A stretch of DNA of 64,000 nt from Pseudoalteromonas sp. SMS1 (GCF_021530565.1 NZ_JAKGBI010000013.1:213014-277013); one strand, 5' to 3'. Counted from the first letter of the stretch, positions 27,431 through 37,531 are shown. The notes: generated by a model from the letters alone, not told the origin. Numbers and translations: made by a program.

Positions 27431-28897
27431 ATGGACATCGTCACGGCGAATTATGTCGCAAGTTTGATAGAAAGCAACAGCACAGTGATACCCGGCGGGT
27501 TTGGGTGTTGTGGACATCCGGATTTATATACGGAGGCCTTGAATCAAAGATATAAAGATGAGTCATTGCCGAGAGATCTTACTTTATTTTTCGCATCTGG
27601 GGCAGGCGATAAAAACGGTAGAGGGCTGGACAAGTTATCCGCAAATGGGTTGGTCAAAAAGGCTATCGGGGGTTTCTGGGGATTTTGTCCTGCATTAACA
27701 CAGAGGGCTAAAAATGGCGATATTGAAGGGCACAATTGGCCAATGGGTGTGATTAGTCATCTTTTTCGAGATATCGCGAGAGGCGCTAGCGGCCATACAA
27801 CCCACATAGGCTTGGGCAGCTATATTGACCCGTGTATCGAAGGGGGTGGCATTCATGAAAATACCGATTCGTTGGTCTCTAAAGTTGATCTTAAAGGAGA
27901 AGAGTTACTTTTTTATCCAGCCTTACCCATAGACTTTGCACTTTTACGCGGTACTAAAGCAGACAAGAAAGGCAATATTTGCATGAGTCAGGAAGTGGCC
28001 TATCACGATGCATTACAGCAGGCAATGGCTGCAAAAAATAGTGGCGGGAAAGTCGCTGTGCAAGTGAAAGAAATTGTTGACACGCTTCCTTTCAGAGATG
28101 TTCAGATCCCTGCGCATTTGGTTGACTATGTAACCGTTAATGAAAAGGAAGAGTCACATCCTCCAAGCTATGGTGAGCAGGTCACAGAATCTACTACTTT
28201 AGAGCCCATTAATCCAGCAAAAGCGCGCATTGTGTCGCGCGCGTTGGTTGAGCTCCCAACTGAAAAATCTTGTGTGAATTTAGGTATTGGGATCCCTGCT
28301 TTACTTGGCAAATTGATCAATGAAAAAAATGGTAAAAACAGCATAACTGTTGAGTCAGGTGTTTTTAATGGTGAGCCAAAATACGATTTGTCGTTTGGCG
28401 CAGTATCCGACCCAGAAGCAATTATAGGCCAATCTGATTTGTTTGCATTCTACGATGGAGGAGGGGTGGATATTGCCTTTTTAGGCTTTGCAGAGATTGA
28501 TGCCAGAGGTTGCGTCAATGCCAGTTTGATGGGCGATAAAGTAAATGGTGTTGGTGGCTTTATTAACATTGCACAATCAGCAAAGAAATTGGTGTTTTGT
28601 GGAACACTGACAACGGGTTCTTTAAATGCAGAAATAGAAAACGATCAACTACGCATTGTCAACGAAGGGACTATAAGAAAGTTTGTAAAACAAGCACAAC
28701 AAATAACCATTGATTTAACACATTCGGTTTATCGAAATAAAGACATCATCATTGTGACTGAAAGAGCCGTTTTTTCTTTCAAAAACAATCGTCTTGAGCT
28801 TATTGAAATAGCAAATGGATTTAGTGAGCAAGATATACAAAGCAACATCGAATACCCAATCTATAGCAGCTCATCACTCACAACAATAAATATTTAG
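27431..28897 (+). CDS. Family I CoA-transferase, fused alpha and beta subunits
   Basis: The 488-residue enzyme carries both halves of a family I CoA-transferase (acetate/propionate/3-oxoacid type, YdiF-like). The first half opens with VIPGGFGCCGHP and contains LRGTKADKKGNI; the second contains VNLGIGIPALL and the active-site loop ITVESGVFNG with the catalytic Glu308. It moves CoA between an acyl-CoA and a free acid. Within the operon it likely activates a carboxylic acid made by the preceding enzymes. Confidence 0.85.
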   Translation: MDIVTANYVASLIESNSTVIPGGFGCCGHPDLYTEALNQRYKDESLPRDLTLFFASGAGDKNGRGLDKLSANGLVKKAIGGFWGFCPALTQRAKNGDIEGHNWPMGVISHLFRDIARGASGHTTHIGLGSYIDPCIEGGGIHENTDSLVSKVDLKGEELLFYPALPIDFALLRGTKADKKGNICMSQEVAYHDALQQAMAAKNSGGKVAVQVKEIVDTLPFRDVQIPAHLVDYVTVNEKEESHPPSYGEQVTESTTLEPINPAKARIVSRALVELPTEKSCVNLGIGIPALLGKLINEKNGKNSITVESGVFNGEPKYDLSFGAVSDPEAIIGQSDLFAFYDGGGVDIAFLGFAEIDARGCVNASLMGDKVNGVGGFINIAQSAKKLVFCGTLTTGSLNAEIENDQLRIVNEGTIRKFVKQAQQITIDLTHSVYRNKDIIIVTERAVFSFKNNRLELIEIANGFSEQDIQSNIEYPIYSSSSLTTINI

Positions 28898-28907
28898 CAG
28901 GGATACT

Positions 28908-30434
28908 ATGAACTCTACACTAGCAATCATCGGCGGTGGCGCATCTAGCATTGCGTTTATTGACGCCTTTGTCGAAAAACATCAGCCAAATTCTTCTGAT
29001 TTAATAAAAATTACTGTGTTTGAAAAGTCGAAGGATTTGGGACCAGGCAATGCGTATCAAGGCGACGCACAGTCAAACTTATTGAATACCAAAGCCGGTT
29101 ATATCACCGTGTTTAAAGATAAGCCAGGTGACTTTTTTGAATGGTTAAACTTGTACAGGTATCGTTGGCAGCCTCTGTATCCTGACTTAGATGTCAGTGA
29201 ACACACTTATGCGCCAAGACCGTTATTTGGTATGTATATGGCTAATGCATTTGACCGAATCGTCAAAAAAGCATTCATGAAAAATATCATAGTCAAAGTC
29301 ATAAGAAGCGAAGTTACGCAACTAAAAGAAAGTGCCGATAAAAAATCAGTAACTTTAAAAGTAGCAACTCAAAAAAATTACGATTTTGACAGCGTTGTTA
29401 TAGCCTGTGGTACTTTATCTAAATCACCATTTTCACCACCGATAAGTTCAAAGGTGCACCATACCCCTTATCCAATATCGACACTGTGCAAGACGGTTGA
29501 TAAAGAAGATAGTGTGGCTATCATCGGCGCAAGATTAAGCGCCATTGATGCTGTTGTTGGCTTAATAGAAAACGGCCACAAAGGAAAAGTAACCCTGTAT
29601 TCAAGAAGCCATCTGTTCCCATTTGTACGTGGAACTCAAGGCCGTTATAAAAATACGTTCTTATCTGCTAAGTATATTCGTGAACGCTATACATCTTTGA
29701 CACTGGCTGATCTTGTTGAGTTATTTCATAAAGAAATTGACTTGTATCATCAAAAGAACCCTGGCGAGCAAATGGAAAACATCATATTTCCACCGCCGCC
29801 CATTAAAGATCTAAGCGAATTTTTATCTAATGAAATGAGTAAGGCAACCATGAATCGAGGCTGGCAAGCTGTTCTATATGATACAAACTCAATTTTGGCT
29901 TTAGTATGGGAAATGCTGGCAATTGAAGACAAAGAACGGTTTATGACAAGCATGATGTCAGCAGCGATGACTATGCGAGTTTCAATTCCGCGTGAGAACG
30001 CATTAAAAATCAAAAACTACTTAGATAATGGCCAACTAGAGTACATTGGTGGGGAGACTAAAATCACTACATGTATTGATAATACGTTGTCAGTGACATC
30101 TCCAGTAGGAACCTCGTCAGTAGACTCTATCATTTATGCTGTTGGTAGTCCGAGAGACATCTACTTATCAGATTCTGAGTTACTCCGCCATATGGTAGAC
30201 AGTGGATTGGCAAAACCTCATAAATTTGGCGGAATAGATGTTTGTACTGAAACATATGCGCTATTTAGCAAAGACGAAGTCATCAGCCCATCCGTGTACG
30301 CGATTGGTGAGGTGACTCATGGATGTTTTCTATTCACAAGTGCGTTAGATATCATTGTTAGACACGCAAATAATTGTGCCCAGACAATCCATAGTAAACT
30401 GCTCAATAAATCAGCGCAGTTACTTGAAGTCTAA
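28908..30434 (+). CDS. FAD/NAD(P)-binding oxidoreductase-like protein
   Basis: The 508-residue protein opens with a Rossmann motif (LAIIGGGASSIAFIDAF) and has a second dinucleotide-binding site (VAIIGARLSAIDAVVGL) around residue 205, plus a late VYAIGEVTHGC segment typical of flavoproteins. It fits the FAD-NAD(P)-binding family (PF13454 type), whose substrates are mostly unknown. It may oxidise or hydroxylate an amine or amino acid. It follows the CoA-transferase by ten bases. Confidence 0.75.
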   Translation: MNSTLAIIGGGASSIAFIDAFVEKHQPNSSDLIKITVFEKSKDLGPGNAYQGDAQSNLLNTKAGYITVFKDKPGDFFEWLNLYRYRWQPLYPDLDVSEHTYAPRPLFGMYMANAFDRIVKKAFMKNIIVKVIRSEVTQLKESADKKSVTLKVATQKNYDFDSVVIACGTLSKSPFSPPISSKVHHTPYPISTLCKTVDKEDSVAIIGARLSAIDAVVGLIENGHKGKVTLYSRSHLFPFVRGTQGRYKNTFLSAKYIRERYTSLTLADLVELFHKEIDLYHQKNPGEQMENIIFPPPPIKDLSEFLSNEMSKATMNRGWQAVLYDTNSILALVWEMLAIEDKERFMTSMMSAAMTMRVSIPRENALKIKNYLDNGQLEYIGGETKITTCIDNTLSVTSPVGTSSVDSIIYAVGSPRDIYLSDSELLRHMVDSGLAKPHKFGGIDVCTETYALFSKDEVISPSVYAIGEVTHGCFLFTSALDIIVRHANNCAQTIHSKLLNKSAQLLEV

Positions 30435-30462
30435 TTTAATAAATATAAAAAGGAGAGTGTCT

Positions 30463-31578
30463 ATGCTAGGTGCATTTAATCCAATCCCACGTGTATTGAT
30501 GGGGCCGGGGCCGTCAAATGTTTCACCAAGAGTGTTGGGGGCTTTAGCTAAGCCCACGGTGGGTCATTTAGACCCACAGTTTATTCAATTAATGGATGAA
30601 GTTAAAACATTATTGCAATATGCGTTCGCGACAGAGAATGAATTTACCATCGCCTTGTCAGCCCCAGGTTCTGCGGGTATGGAAGCGTGCATTGTTAATC
30701 TAATTGAGCCGAATGATAAAGTCATTGTATGTATCAATGGTGTATTTGGGGGCAGGTTAAAGGAAAATATTGAACGAGTCGGCGCTCAAGCGATTGTAAT
30801 TGAGGATAACTGGGGAGAGCCTGTTTCTGTAGAAAAGGTAGCGGCTGCGTTTTCTACTCATTCCAATATTAAAGCGCTTGTCTTTGTGCATGCTGAAACG
30901 TCTACGGGTGTCTGTTCAGATGCAAAGGCATTGTGTGAATTGGCTAAACATTATGATGCATTAACCATTGTTGATGCTGTTACCTCTTTGGGGGGAAGTG
31001 AGCTAAAAGTCGATGAATGGGGGATAGATGCTGTCTATTCCGGTTCCCAAAAATGCCTGTCGTGCGTACCGGGATTATCACCCGTGAGCTTTAGCCCAAA
31101 GGCCGTTGAAGCGATTAAAATGCGGAAAACCAAAGTTCAAAGTTGGTTTTTAGACCAATCATTGGTAATGGATTATTGGTCAGGTAATGGAAAAAGAAGC
31201 TATCACCATACTGCACCGATTAACTCGTTATATGCGCTACATGAAGCATTACTTATGCTCAAAAATGAGGGCCGAGAAAATGCATGGGCTCGGCATAATA
31301 GATTGCATCTACGTCTAAAACAGGGAATAGAACAATTGGGAATCGATTTTCTTGTTGATGAAGCGCATCGACTTCCCCAACTCAATTCACTAGTTATTCC
31401 ACAAGGCGTTGATGATATCAAAACCCGACAGTATCTTTTAGATACTTATAATTTAGAGATTGGAGCTGGTTTAGGGAAATTGGCGGGTACCACGTGGCGA
31501 GTCGGGTTAATGGGGGAAACTGCCAATGAGCAAAACATTGCACTACTATTGTCAGCCTTGACAGACGTTATCAAGTAA
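30463..31578 (+). CDS. Class V aminotransferase (alanine/serine-glyoxylate type)
   Basis: The 371-residue enzyme starts at the ATG at 30463, which has AAAAGGAGA eight bases upstream; an earlier in-frame ATG overlaps the preceding gene. Family features are LMGPGPSNVSPRVL at the N-terminus, the SAPGSAGMEA substrate loop, and GSQKCLSC with the PLP-binding Lys197. Members transfer amino groups from Ala or Ser to glyoxylate or act on related oxo acids such as ureidoglycine. It closes the operon, with a terminator behind it. Confidence 0.88.
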   Translation: MLGAFNPIPRVLMGPGPSNVSPRVLGALAKPTVGHLDPQFIQLMDEVKTLLQYAFATENEFTIALSAPGSAGMEACIVNLIEPNDKVIVCINGVFGGRLKENIERVGAQAIVIEDNWGEPVSVEKVAAAFSTHSNIKALVFVHAETSTGVCSDAKALCELAKHYDALTIVDAVTSLGGSELKVDEWGIDAVYSGSQKCLSCVPGLSPVSFSPKAVEAIKMRKTKVQSWFLDQSLVMDYWSGNGKRSYHHTAPINSLYALHEALLMLKNEGRENAWARHNRLHLRLKQGIEQLGIDFLVDEAHRLPQLNSLVIPQGVDDIKTRQYLLDTYNLEIGAGLGKLAGTTWRVGLMGETANEQNIALLLSALTDVIK

Positions 31579-31611
31579 CATAATTCCTCGTTTTGCCTAG
31601 GCTAATTGAAT

Positions 31612-31646
31612 CAAAGAAAGTAATCTATGCAGTAACTTTCTTTTTC
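31612..31646 (+). terminator. Terminator of the six-gene operon
   Basis: AAGAAAGT and ACTTTCTT pair across a 13-base loop and are followed by TTTC. Confidence 0.7.
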
Positions 31647-32015
31647 ATATAAGCACTCTCAAGTGGTTTCTTCTGCGTTGAAATTACCCTAATCGCTTTT
31701 TTAATTTCTATCGGTGTCATTAAGTTTAAGTACGTAATTACCTAAGAGGCATTTAAAAAATAGGTGTTGTATCGGTTTTCCATTTTTGAGCTGAGGCAAT
31801 TATCTTTGTTACCAGTATTTTAGTCAATTCGAAGGGGGTGGTTTTAGTACAAGTCAATCAATGAAAGAGACGTTGTTGTGTCAATTTTTAACTTAACATG
31901 CTGATGTTTACATATGCATTTTTACGTGTGACTATGGTGGTTGAAATTTAATACTATTTCTACATATTCATTCTGAGTTTAATAGAAGAATTGCTCAGTT
32001 GCATAGGGTGACCGA
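31647..32015. other. Gene-free stretch
   Basis: About 370 bases with no supported gene; it should contain the promoter of the serine hydrolase. Confidence 0.4.
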
Positions 32016-33077
32016 ATGTATAAATTAACGTTATTTATAATATTATTAATGTCTACTAATGTGCTCGCGAAAAAGGTGAGTATGTATGATAACTTAACAA
32101 GTTCATTGGAAGATACTCGTGTACAAAATAGTATCCCTGCGATGTCTGTCGCGATCATTACATCTGGTAAAGTAACCTACATAAAAGGCTTTGGCTTTTT
32201 GGATAAAGCGCAGAAAATAGCTACTGACCCCAACACGTTGTATCGTATTGCATCTATTACTAAGCTATTTACAGCGCAAGCTATAATGCACTTAGTGGAA
32301 AAAAATAAAATAAGTTTAAATGATAGAATAGGCCTTTATTTACCTAGCTTTTCCGATAGTGAAATAACGATTAAACAGTTACTCACTCATTCTTCTGGAT
32401 TAGAGGATGTGATAAAACCAGTAAACTTCGAAAGAAAGCGAACAATAAGTGCATACCTAGATCTCGTTAGTGAAAATGTATTGTCATATACCGGTAATAA
32501 TGATTTTTTATATAGTGATGCAAATTATAATATTCTTGGTGCGATTATAAGCTCCGTTTCTGGTATGAATTATGAGGCGTACGTTTATACTAATATACTC
32601 ATACCATCAGAAATGAATGACAGTGGTTTTTATAATGTCAACAATAGTTATTTTTCTAAAGCAAAACCTACCTACAAAGGAAAGCTTATAGATAAAGGTA
32701 ATCAGAGGCCCTATGATTTATCTTTTAACCCGAGCGAAGGATTGCTATCAAGTGTTTACGATCTAAGTTTGTGGCTTGAACTGACTCTCGCTCGTGATCC
32801 ATCCCTTTTGAAAGCTCAAACGTACAAAGACATGCTTGCGCCACAGGTCAAGACGGTTTGGGGACAAATTGATATGGGGTTGGGGTGGCAAGTGTACAAG
32901 GAATCAAATGTGCAAATTGCAAGGCATCCCGGCAGTATTAGAGGCTACAAATCACTTGTGCTTACTTATCCTGATAGTAAAAATGCGTTGATTATCCTAA
33001 CAAATTCAAGTAATACACCACGATGGGAAATTGCAAAATTGATCACGAAACATTTAAAGTCTCATAATGTATGGTAG
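32016..33077 (+). CDS. Secreted serine hydrolase, class C beta-lactamase family
   Basis: The 353-residue protein has a signal peptide (MYKLTLFIILLMSTNVLA). The beta-lactamase/DD-peptidase fold is shown by the S80-I-T-K83 nucleophile motif, YSD at 166-168 in the place of the usual YxN, and HPGSIRG as the third motif in place of KTG. This pattern is common in esterases and DD-peptidases of the EstB/PBP4*-type rather than true AmpC. It acts in the periplasm or outside. It is a single gene with no AmpR regulator nearby. Confidence 0.85.
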   Translation: MYKLTLFIILLMSTNVLAKKVSMYDNLTSSLEDTRVQNSIPAMSVAIITSGKVTYIKGFGFLDKAQKIATDPNTLYRIASITKLFTAQAIMHLVEKNKISLNDRIGLYLPSFSDSEITIKQLLTHSSGLEDVIKPVNFERKRTISAYLDLVSENVLSYTGNNDFLYSDANYNILGAIISSVSGMNYEAYVYTNILIPSEMNDSGFYNVNNSYFSKAKPTYKGKLIDKGNQRPYDLSFNPSEGLLSSVYDLSLWLELTLARDPSLLKAQTYKDMLAPQVKTVWGQIDMGLGWQVYKESNVQIARHPGSIRGYKSLVLTYPDSKNALIILTNSSNTPRWEIAKLITKHLKSHNVW

Positions 33078-33320
33078 CGAGCATTAACAAACAGCGATAG
33101 ACACAATACGCAATCAAACTAGTAAGCTATGACTAAAAGTTATACTATATTGTTGAAACTTCGGCATAACACGATTCGGTTTTAAACAATTACCCTGTCG
33201 TAGATTCACACTGCTAGTATATGCTAACGTTTTGCTAGAAGTGTAAACGAAGTTGGGCACAGGGCTTAGCCTGCAACTTCATGAAAGTAGAAATATAACT
33301 ATGCTATCTACGGAGATTTT

Positions 33321-33773
33321 ATGGAACTGTCGCTTGTTGAATATGGTTTTAAGAAAGTCGAGGAGGCTGAAGTTATGCTTCCTGGATGCTCCTGCCTTCT
33401 TAAAAAGCAAACACTATATATGAATCGTGCTGTGTGTGTTGTTGAACTTAGTCAGTTACCAGAAAACTTTTCATCTTTTATTTTTCAGCTGAGAAGAAAG
33501 GTTGCATTCAAAATCAGGTTTATCCCTATTTTTTACGTGGTAGGGATACAAGTAATTATTGTTTGTCCTAATATAGCTTCAGCCGTTATTGACCCAAGTA
33601 AATACGTTGCAAAATTCGACAATCAATGGGCCATTATTCAAAGTTTATTTCTTGTGGACCCTATGTCAAAGACGTTTGTACAAGCAAGAAGTTGGGGGCA
33701 ATTTGTTACAGGTGAGTATCAAGAATCAATAAGTAGGCAATTGTCACTCAACTATATGCTAGTTGGAATATAG
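33321..33773 (+). CDS. Hypothetical protein, 150 residues
   Basis: GGAG lies five bases before the ATG. The product has a hydrophobic stretch (FIPIFYVVGIQVIIVCP) in the middle that could be a buried strand pair or a membrane segment, and two close Cys (GCSCLL) near the N-terminus. I do not recognise the family. It is isolated between the serine hydrolase and an amine oxidase. Confidence 0.6.
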   Translation: MELSLVEYGFKKVEEAEVMLPGCSCLLKKQTLYMNRAVCVVELSQLPENFSSFIFQLRRKVAFKIRFIPIFYVVGIQVIIVCPNIASAVIDPSKYVAKFDNQWAIIQSLFLVDPMSKTFVQARSWGQFVTGEYQESISRQLSLNYMLVGI

Positions 33774-34248
33774 AAATAAACATCAATACAGAGTAGGGTT
33801 CACAATGTACGCTATCACGTGTGACTTTAGTTATATTTTTGTCATGCACAGGATTACCTTAGCGATTTCATTGCATCCATAGTAATAGCTTGGTCATTCT
33901 TTAAAACTCAGGGTGAATTTGAATGCTTTTTCATCACTTTATCATTATGTTAAATTGAGTTTTTTATAGTGAAATTAGGATGATTATACGTAACAATAAG
34001 GCGGCTTAGGGCTTACTAGACGCAATTTTAAACTTAAGTATCGTTATTTTTCTTTCTATATTTAGTCAGCTATTGGTATGAATTCACAGCAACGATAAGT
34101 AAAATGAGTGGCAAAATTGACTAACCAACTAACCTTGAATTTTCAGACTACTCGATTTAACCTTAAGTGGTCATCTTTTCGTTATTCGCATACCAGTCTT
34201 CCAATGCGTAAAGGCTCAGTAATAGATTTAATTTACCTGTATTTCTAA
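33774..34248. other. Gene-free stretch
   Basis: About 475 AT-rich bases without a supported gene or recognisable element. No ribosome binding site precedes the amine-oxidase ATG. Confidence 0.4.
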
Positions 34249-35424
34249 ATGAATAGAAGAACCTTTATAAAGGTATGCAATGCACTTGGGATTGTATTGC
34301 CATTACAGCCTTTTATCAGTGCATGCAGTACCAATAAAACTATTTCTAAAAATGACAATACTAATCCGGTTATTATCATAGGCGCTGGTGCCGCCGGACT
34401 TGTTGCTGGATACTTGCTGAAACAGCAGGGCGTTTGTTTCAAAATTCTCGAAGCGTCCACTCAGTTTGGTGGAAGAATGAAACACACGACTGAGTTTGCA
34501 AACTTTCCAATTCCATTAGGTGCAGAGTGGATACATGTTGACCCTAAAATACTAACTGAAATCATAAATAATGATTCGGTAGATATTAAAGTAAAAACGA
34601 AGATGTATGACCCCAAGATAGACTATGGACTATTTGAAGGGACGAAAGTCAGTCTAGATGAGATGGAAATGAGCGAAGATAGTAAACTTATAAACTCTAC
34701 TTGGCTGGATTTTTTTGAGCGTTACATTTTACCATCTGTCGAAAATCATATCTCCTACAATGCAATCGTTACTCATATTGACTATTCAACAGACCAAATT
34801 AAAGTAGGAATAGCGAATGGGAACTTGATAGCGTCGCAAGTCATTGTAACGGTGCCAGTGAAAAATCTACAGCAAAACCGGATTACTTTTGTGCCTGATC
34901 TTCCTGCAAGAAAACAATCTGCTATTGAACAGGTTGAGATTTGGGGTGGATTTAAAGCATTTATTGAGTTTTCTCATAAGTTTTATCCAACGTTTGTTGG
35001 TTTTAATCAAGTAAGTCCTTCAGCTGATGGGGAAAAACTATATTATGATGCTGCATACGGACAAGGCACAACTCGACACATTTTAGGATTATTTGCTGTT
35101 GGCGATGAATCATTTCCCTATGTAGAAATGAGTGATGATAAGTTAATACAATATATTTTAGAAGAGTTAGACACGCTGTTTGATGGCAAAGCATCAGCGC
35201 ACTATATCAAACATATTTTCCACAATTGGAATAACGAGCCCTACATAAATAGTGCTTATGTCTCGAACAATGCTCGTTGGCAGACAGTAAAAAGACTTGG
35301 TGAAAGTGTTGATGGGCGTTTATTTTTTGCTGGTGAGGCCTATACTGATGGTAGTGATTGGGGTTCTGTTCATGCTGCAGTGTATTCAGCGAAAGATGCC
35401 GTGAAAGACATTCTGACTTTATGA
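34249..35424 (+). CDS. Flavin monoamine-oxidase family lipoprotein
   Basis: The 391-residue protein begins with a Tat-like NRRTFIKV motif and a hydrophobic run ending in the lipobox ISAC (Cys at about residue 26), so it is probably a membrane-anchored lipoprotein exported folded with its FAD. The FAD site VIIIGAGAAGLVAGYLL, the GGRM motif and the C-terminal LFFAGEAYTDGSDWGS are those of flavin amine oxidases. At 391 residues it is shorter than most, with a reduced substrate domain. The substrate is unknown. It is not in an operon. Confidence 0.85.
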   Translation: MNRRTFIKVCNALGIVLPLQPFISACSTNKTISKNDNTNPVIIIGAGAAGLVAGYLLKQQGVCFKILEASTQFGGRMKHTTEFANFPIPLGAEWIHVDPKILTEIINNDSVDIKVKTKMYDPKIDYGLFEGTKVSLDEMEMSEDSKLINSTWLDFFERYILPSVENHISYNAIVTHIDYSTDQIKVGIANGNLIASQVIVTVPVKNLQQNRITFVPDLPARKQSAIEQVEIWGGFKAFIEFSHKFYPTFVGFNQVSPSADGEKLYYDAAYGQGTTRHILGLFAVGDESFPYVEMSDDKLIQYILEELDTLFDGKASAHYIKHIFHNWNNEPYINSAYVSNNARWQTVKRLGESVDGRLFFAGEAYTDGSDWGSVHAAVYSAKDAVKDILTL

Positions 35425-35673
35425 AATGATAAAATATTACAAGACTCACAATGTCCGATACCGTCTAGTATTGGACATTGTATGGCGTTTAAAGCTGCCT
35501 TATGTTGAGGGGATTAGGGTCAATACTTCGATACTTTTGATATACATTCAATTTAACATAATATAAATTATAGGATGTTATATATATAGGATAGCAGCTT
35601 CTTGTATGTTTCGGCGTTATTGTGGTTTTTGTACAAAATGGCTATTCGTCGTTATGTTACTGTGGCACTTCTA

Positions 35674-36153
35674 TTAATGAATTCTATAACGGTCAAATTT
35701 CCATGTGTCACTCAACCAAGTAGATAACAAATCAAAAATTTGCTTTCTTTCAATGTGCAGTGTTTTGCAAACCCAATAAAAAACTTCGCAGTCATAGTTA
35801 CCCTCTTTACTTGGGTCAATATAAACACTGCCAAAACATTTCTTCGAGTCTATACTTGTTATCGAATATGCAAATGCTTTTTGAGTTTCAAACTCCACAT
35901 GGTGAACTTGTAAGCTCTTCAGGTTTTGTTGGTAAGTCATTTGTGGATCTGGCCAAGGATGATTTTTACCAAAAATACCTGACAGGTTATCTATATTTTG
36001 CATCACGGTTGCGTAATCGATTTCTGCAACGGATGGATTCAGCGGCACCAATTTTAATGTGTGCTCTCTCTGTTTTTTGTCTGTTACAACAAACATGTGA
36101 TTTTCAGGCGCAGATATTTGTTTATTCGATAAATGCTTTGATAATTCCTTCAT
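35674..36153 (-). CDS. GNAT-like N-acetyltransferase
   Basis: The product is about 159 residues from the ATG at 36153; a TTG four codons upstream is an alternative and neither has a strong ribosome binding site. Blocks such as NHPWPDPQMTYQQNLKSL, KAFAYSI, KCFGSVYIDPS and CEVFYWVCKTL fit a GNAT subfamily seen in other gammaproteobacteria, with CFGSVYI as the strand near the acetyl-CoA site. The acceptor is unknown. Confidence 0.65.
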   Translation of the reverse strand: MKELSKHLSNKQISAPENHMFVVTDKKQREHTLKLVPLNPSVAEIDYATVMQNIDNLSGIFGKNHPWPDPQMTYQQNLKSLQVHHVEFETQKAFAYSITSIDSKKCFGSVYIDPSKEGNYDCEVFYWVCKTLHIERKQIFDLLSTWLSDTWKFDRYRIH

Positions 36154-36192
36154 AACTACACTCAAACGTACTCAAAAATATCTATTTAACAT

Positions 36193-36234
36193 AAAAAGAA
36201 CACGCGACCTTGTTTGCTGTGGCGTGCTCTTTTT
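36193..36234 (-). terminator. Terminator of the miaE-like gene
   Basis: AAAAAGAACACGC and GCGTGCTCTTTTT pair at 12 of 13 positions across a 16-base loop, with T-runs on both strands. It ends the leftward miaE-like transcript. Confidence 0.85.
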
Positions 36235-36241
36235 AAAAAAT

Positions 36242-36814
36242 TTAGTGTAATGCTGCACTAAATGGAATGCTTTCACAAATCTGTGCTTCTACAATTAATA
36301 TTTCTTCTAATCTTGCATCAATCACGTCCTTATCGAAATACTCATATCCGAGCTCGACAAACAAGTTTTTGTGCTTTTCTTCTGATTTAGCTATGGCAAC
36401 ATAAAAGTCTTTATCTTTACCTTCGGGCAAGGCTTCTGCTACTAATGAAAACCTTTCATGCCCCCTAGCCTCTATCACAGCTGCCACGAGTAAACGATCA
36501 ATCAAAAATTCATCGCTACCTTGTCGAAACAGGCCTCTCATTTTTTTGATATAAGGGTCTTGTTTATCGTTACCTAAAGTTAATCCTCTTTCATTGATCA
36601 ATTTTAAGACTTGCTTAAAGTGGATCATTTCTTCTATGGCAAGGTCCGCCATCGCTTTTACTAACTTTGTTCTATCCGGATAATGTCCAAGCATAGACAT
36701 TGCCATACCTGATGCTTTCTTTTCTGCTGCTGCATGGTCCTGTAAAAAAGTGACAAAATCTTCCATCACTTTGTGCGTCCACTCAAATGGTGTGTGGTAC
36801 TTTAACTCAAACAT
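36242..36814 (-). CDS. miaE: tRNA-(ms2io6A)-hydroxylase, MiaE-like
   Basis: The product is about 190 residues. I choose the ATG at 36814 because relatives begin at the FELKYHTPFEWT segment; an upstream ATG at 36859 would add 15 residues. It has the four-helix diiron pattern: DHAAAEKKASGMAMSML, LAIEEMIHF, EARGHERFSLVAEALPEG and SEEKHKNLF, giving paired ExxH ligands. MiaE hydroxylates the isopentenyl group of 2-methylthio-N6-isopentenyladenosine at tRNA position 37 with O2. This is the COG4445 type found in marine bacteria. Confidence 0.88.
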   Translation of the reverse strand: MFELKYHTPFEWTHKVMEDFVTFLQDHAAAEKKASGMAMSMLGHYPDRTKLVKAMADLAIEEMIHFKQVLKLINERGLTLGNDKQDPYIKKMRGLFRQGSDEFLIDRLLVAAVIEARGHERFSLVAEALPEGKDKDFYVAIAKSEEKHKNLFVELGYEYFDKDVIDARLEEILIVEAQICESIPFSAALH

Positions 36815-36895
36815 TCTCTTTTTCTCTAAAACCCTGATGCTCTCTATTGTACTTAACATAGCGCCATTTTTTAAGTTTCATTTTAGTATCGGACA

Positions 36896-37531
36896 TTATG
36901 TTTCGAAATGATAGAGTAAAGCATCTTTGTCTACTTTTCCGATTCGTGTTGATTCAATCTTCAGTGGATGTTTAATTTCATTCCAAGCCGTCACTTTCCC
37001 CTTTCTATTTATATGTGGGATTTTTATGGAGGACACATTCATAAAGTGAGCAAGCTGGCGGTTACTTTGCTCTTGCGCCAAATCTACAAATAAGCAGTCA
37101 GCTTTTGTTATATTTAAAAATTCAGTCACGCGTTGCTTGTGTTGTTGATAACAATCAACTAAATAATCATCATTACTTAAACTCTCATCATCCAAATTAG
37201 GGAAAACCTCTAAATAACAACGCTTTAAAGTTTCATTGAAGCCCCCACCTTTTTCAATCAGCTTAGGTCGCATGCGTGTGAGAAGCTGCCGAATGGATGG
37301 TACCCATAAAGGCATATCTCTTTCGAGATAGATAAAACGACTATTTGGATAAAGTTGATAAAGTTTTTCAAAGTCATTATACACGGGGGTGTCGGCAATA
37401 AGTTGGGCAGTTTTAATTGTGCTTTGTGTGTATGCGGTATGTGCAGTTTTTAAGCCCATGTCTAAGCTTGCCACGCACAGGCTAGTAGTCCCAGTGCGTG
37501 GCAAACCTAAAACAAAATATTTATTGTTCAT
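36896..37531 (-). CDS. Sulfotransferase-family protein
   Basis: The 211-residue product begins with the P-loop-like FVLGLPRTGTTSLC that binds the 5'-phosphosulfate of PAPS, followed by SRFIYLERDMPLWVPS, which fits the 3'-phosphate site. It is shorter than eukaryotic-type enzymes. The acceptor is unknown. It overlaps the upstream MAPEG gene by four bases (ATGA), which implies translational coupling. Confidence 0.8.
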   Translation of the reverse strand: MNNKYFVLGLPRTGTTSLCVASLDMGLKTAHTAYTQSTIKTAQLIADTPVYNDFEKLYQLYPNSRFIYLERDMPLWVPSIRQLLTRMRPKLIEKGGGFNETLKRCYLEVFPNLDDESLSNDDYLVDCYQQHKQRVTEFLNITKADCLFVDLAQEQSNRQLAHFMNVSSIKIPHINRKGKVTAWNEIKHPLKIESTRIGKVDKDALLYHFET

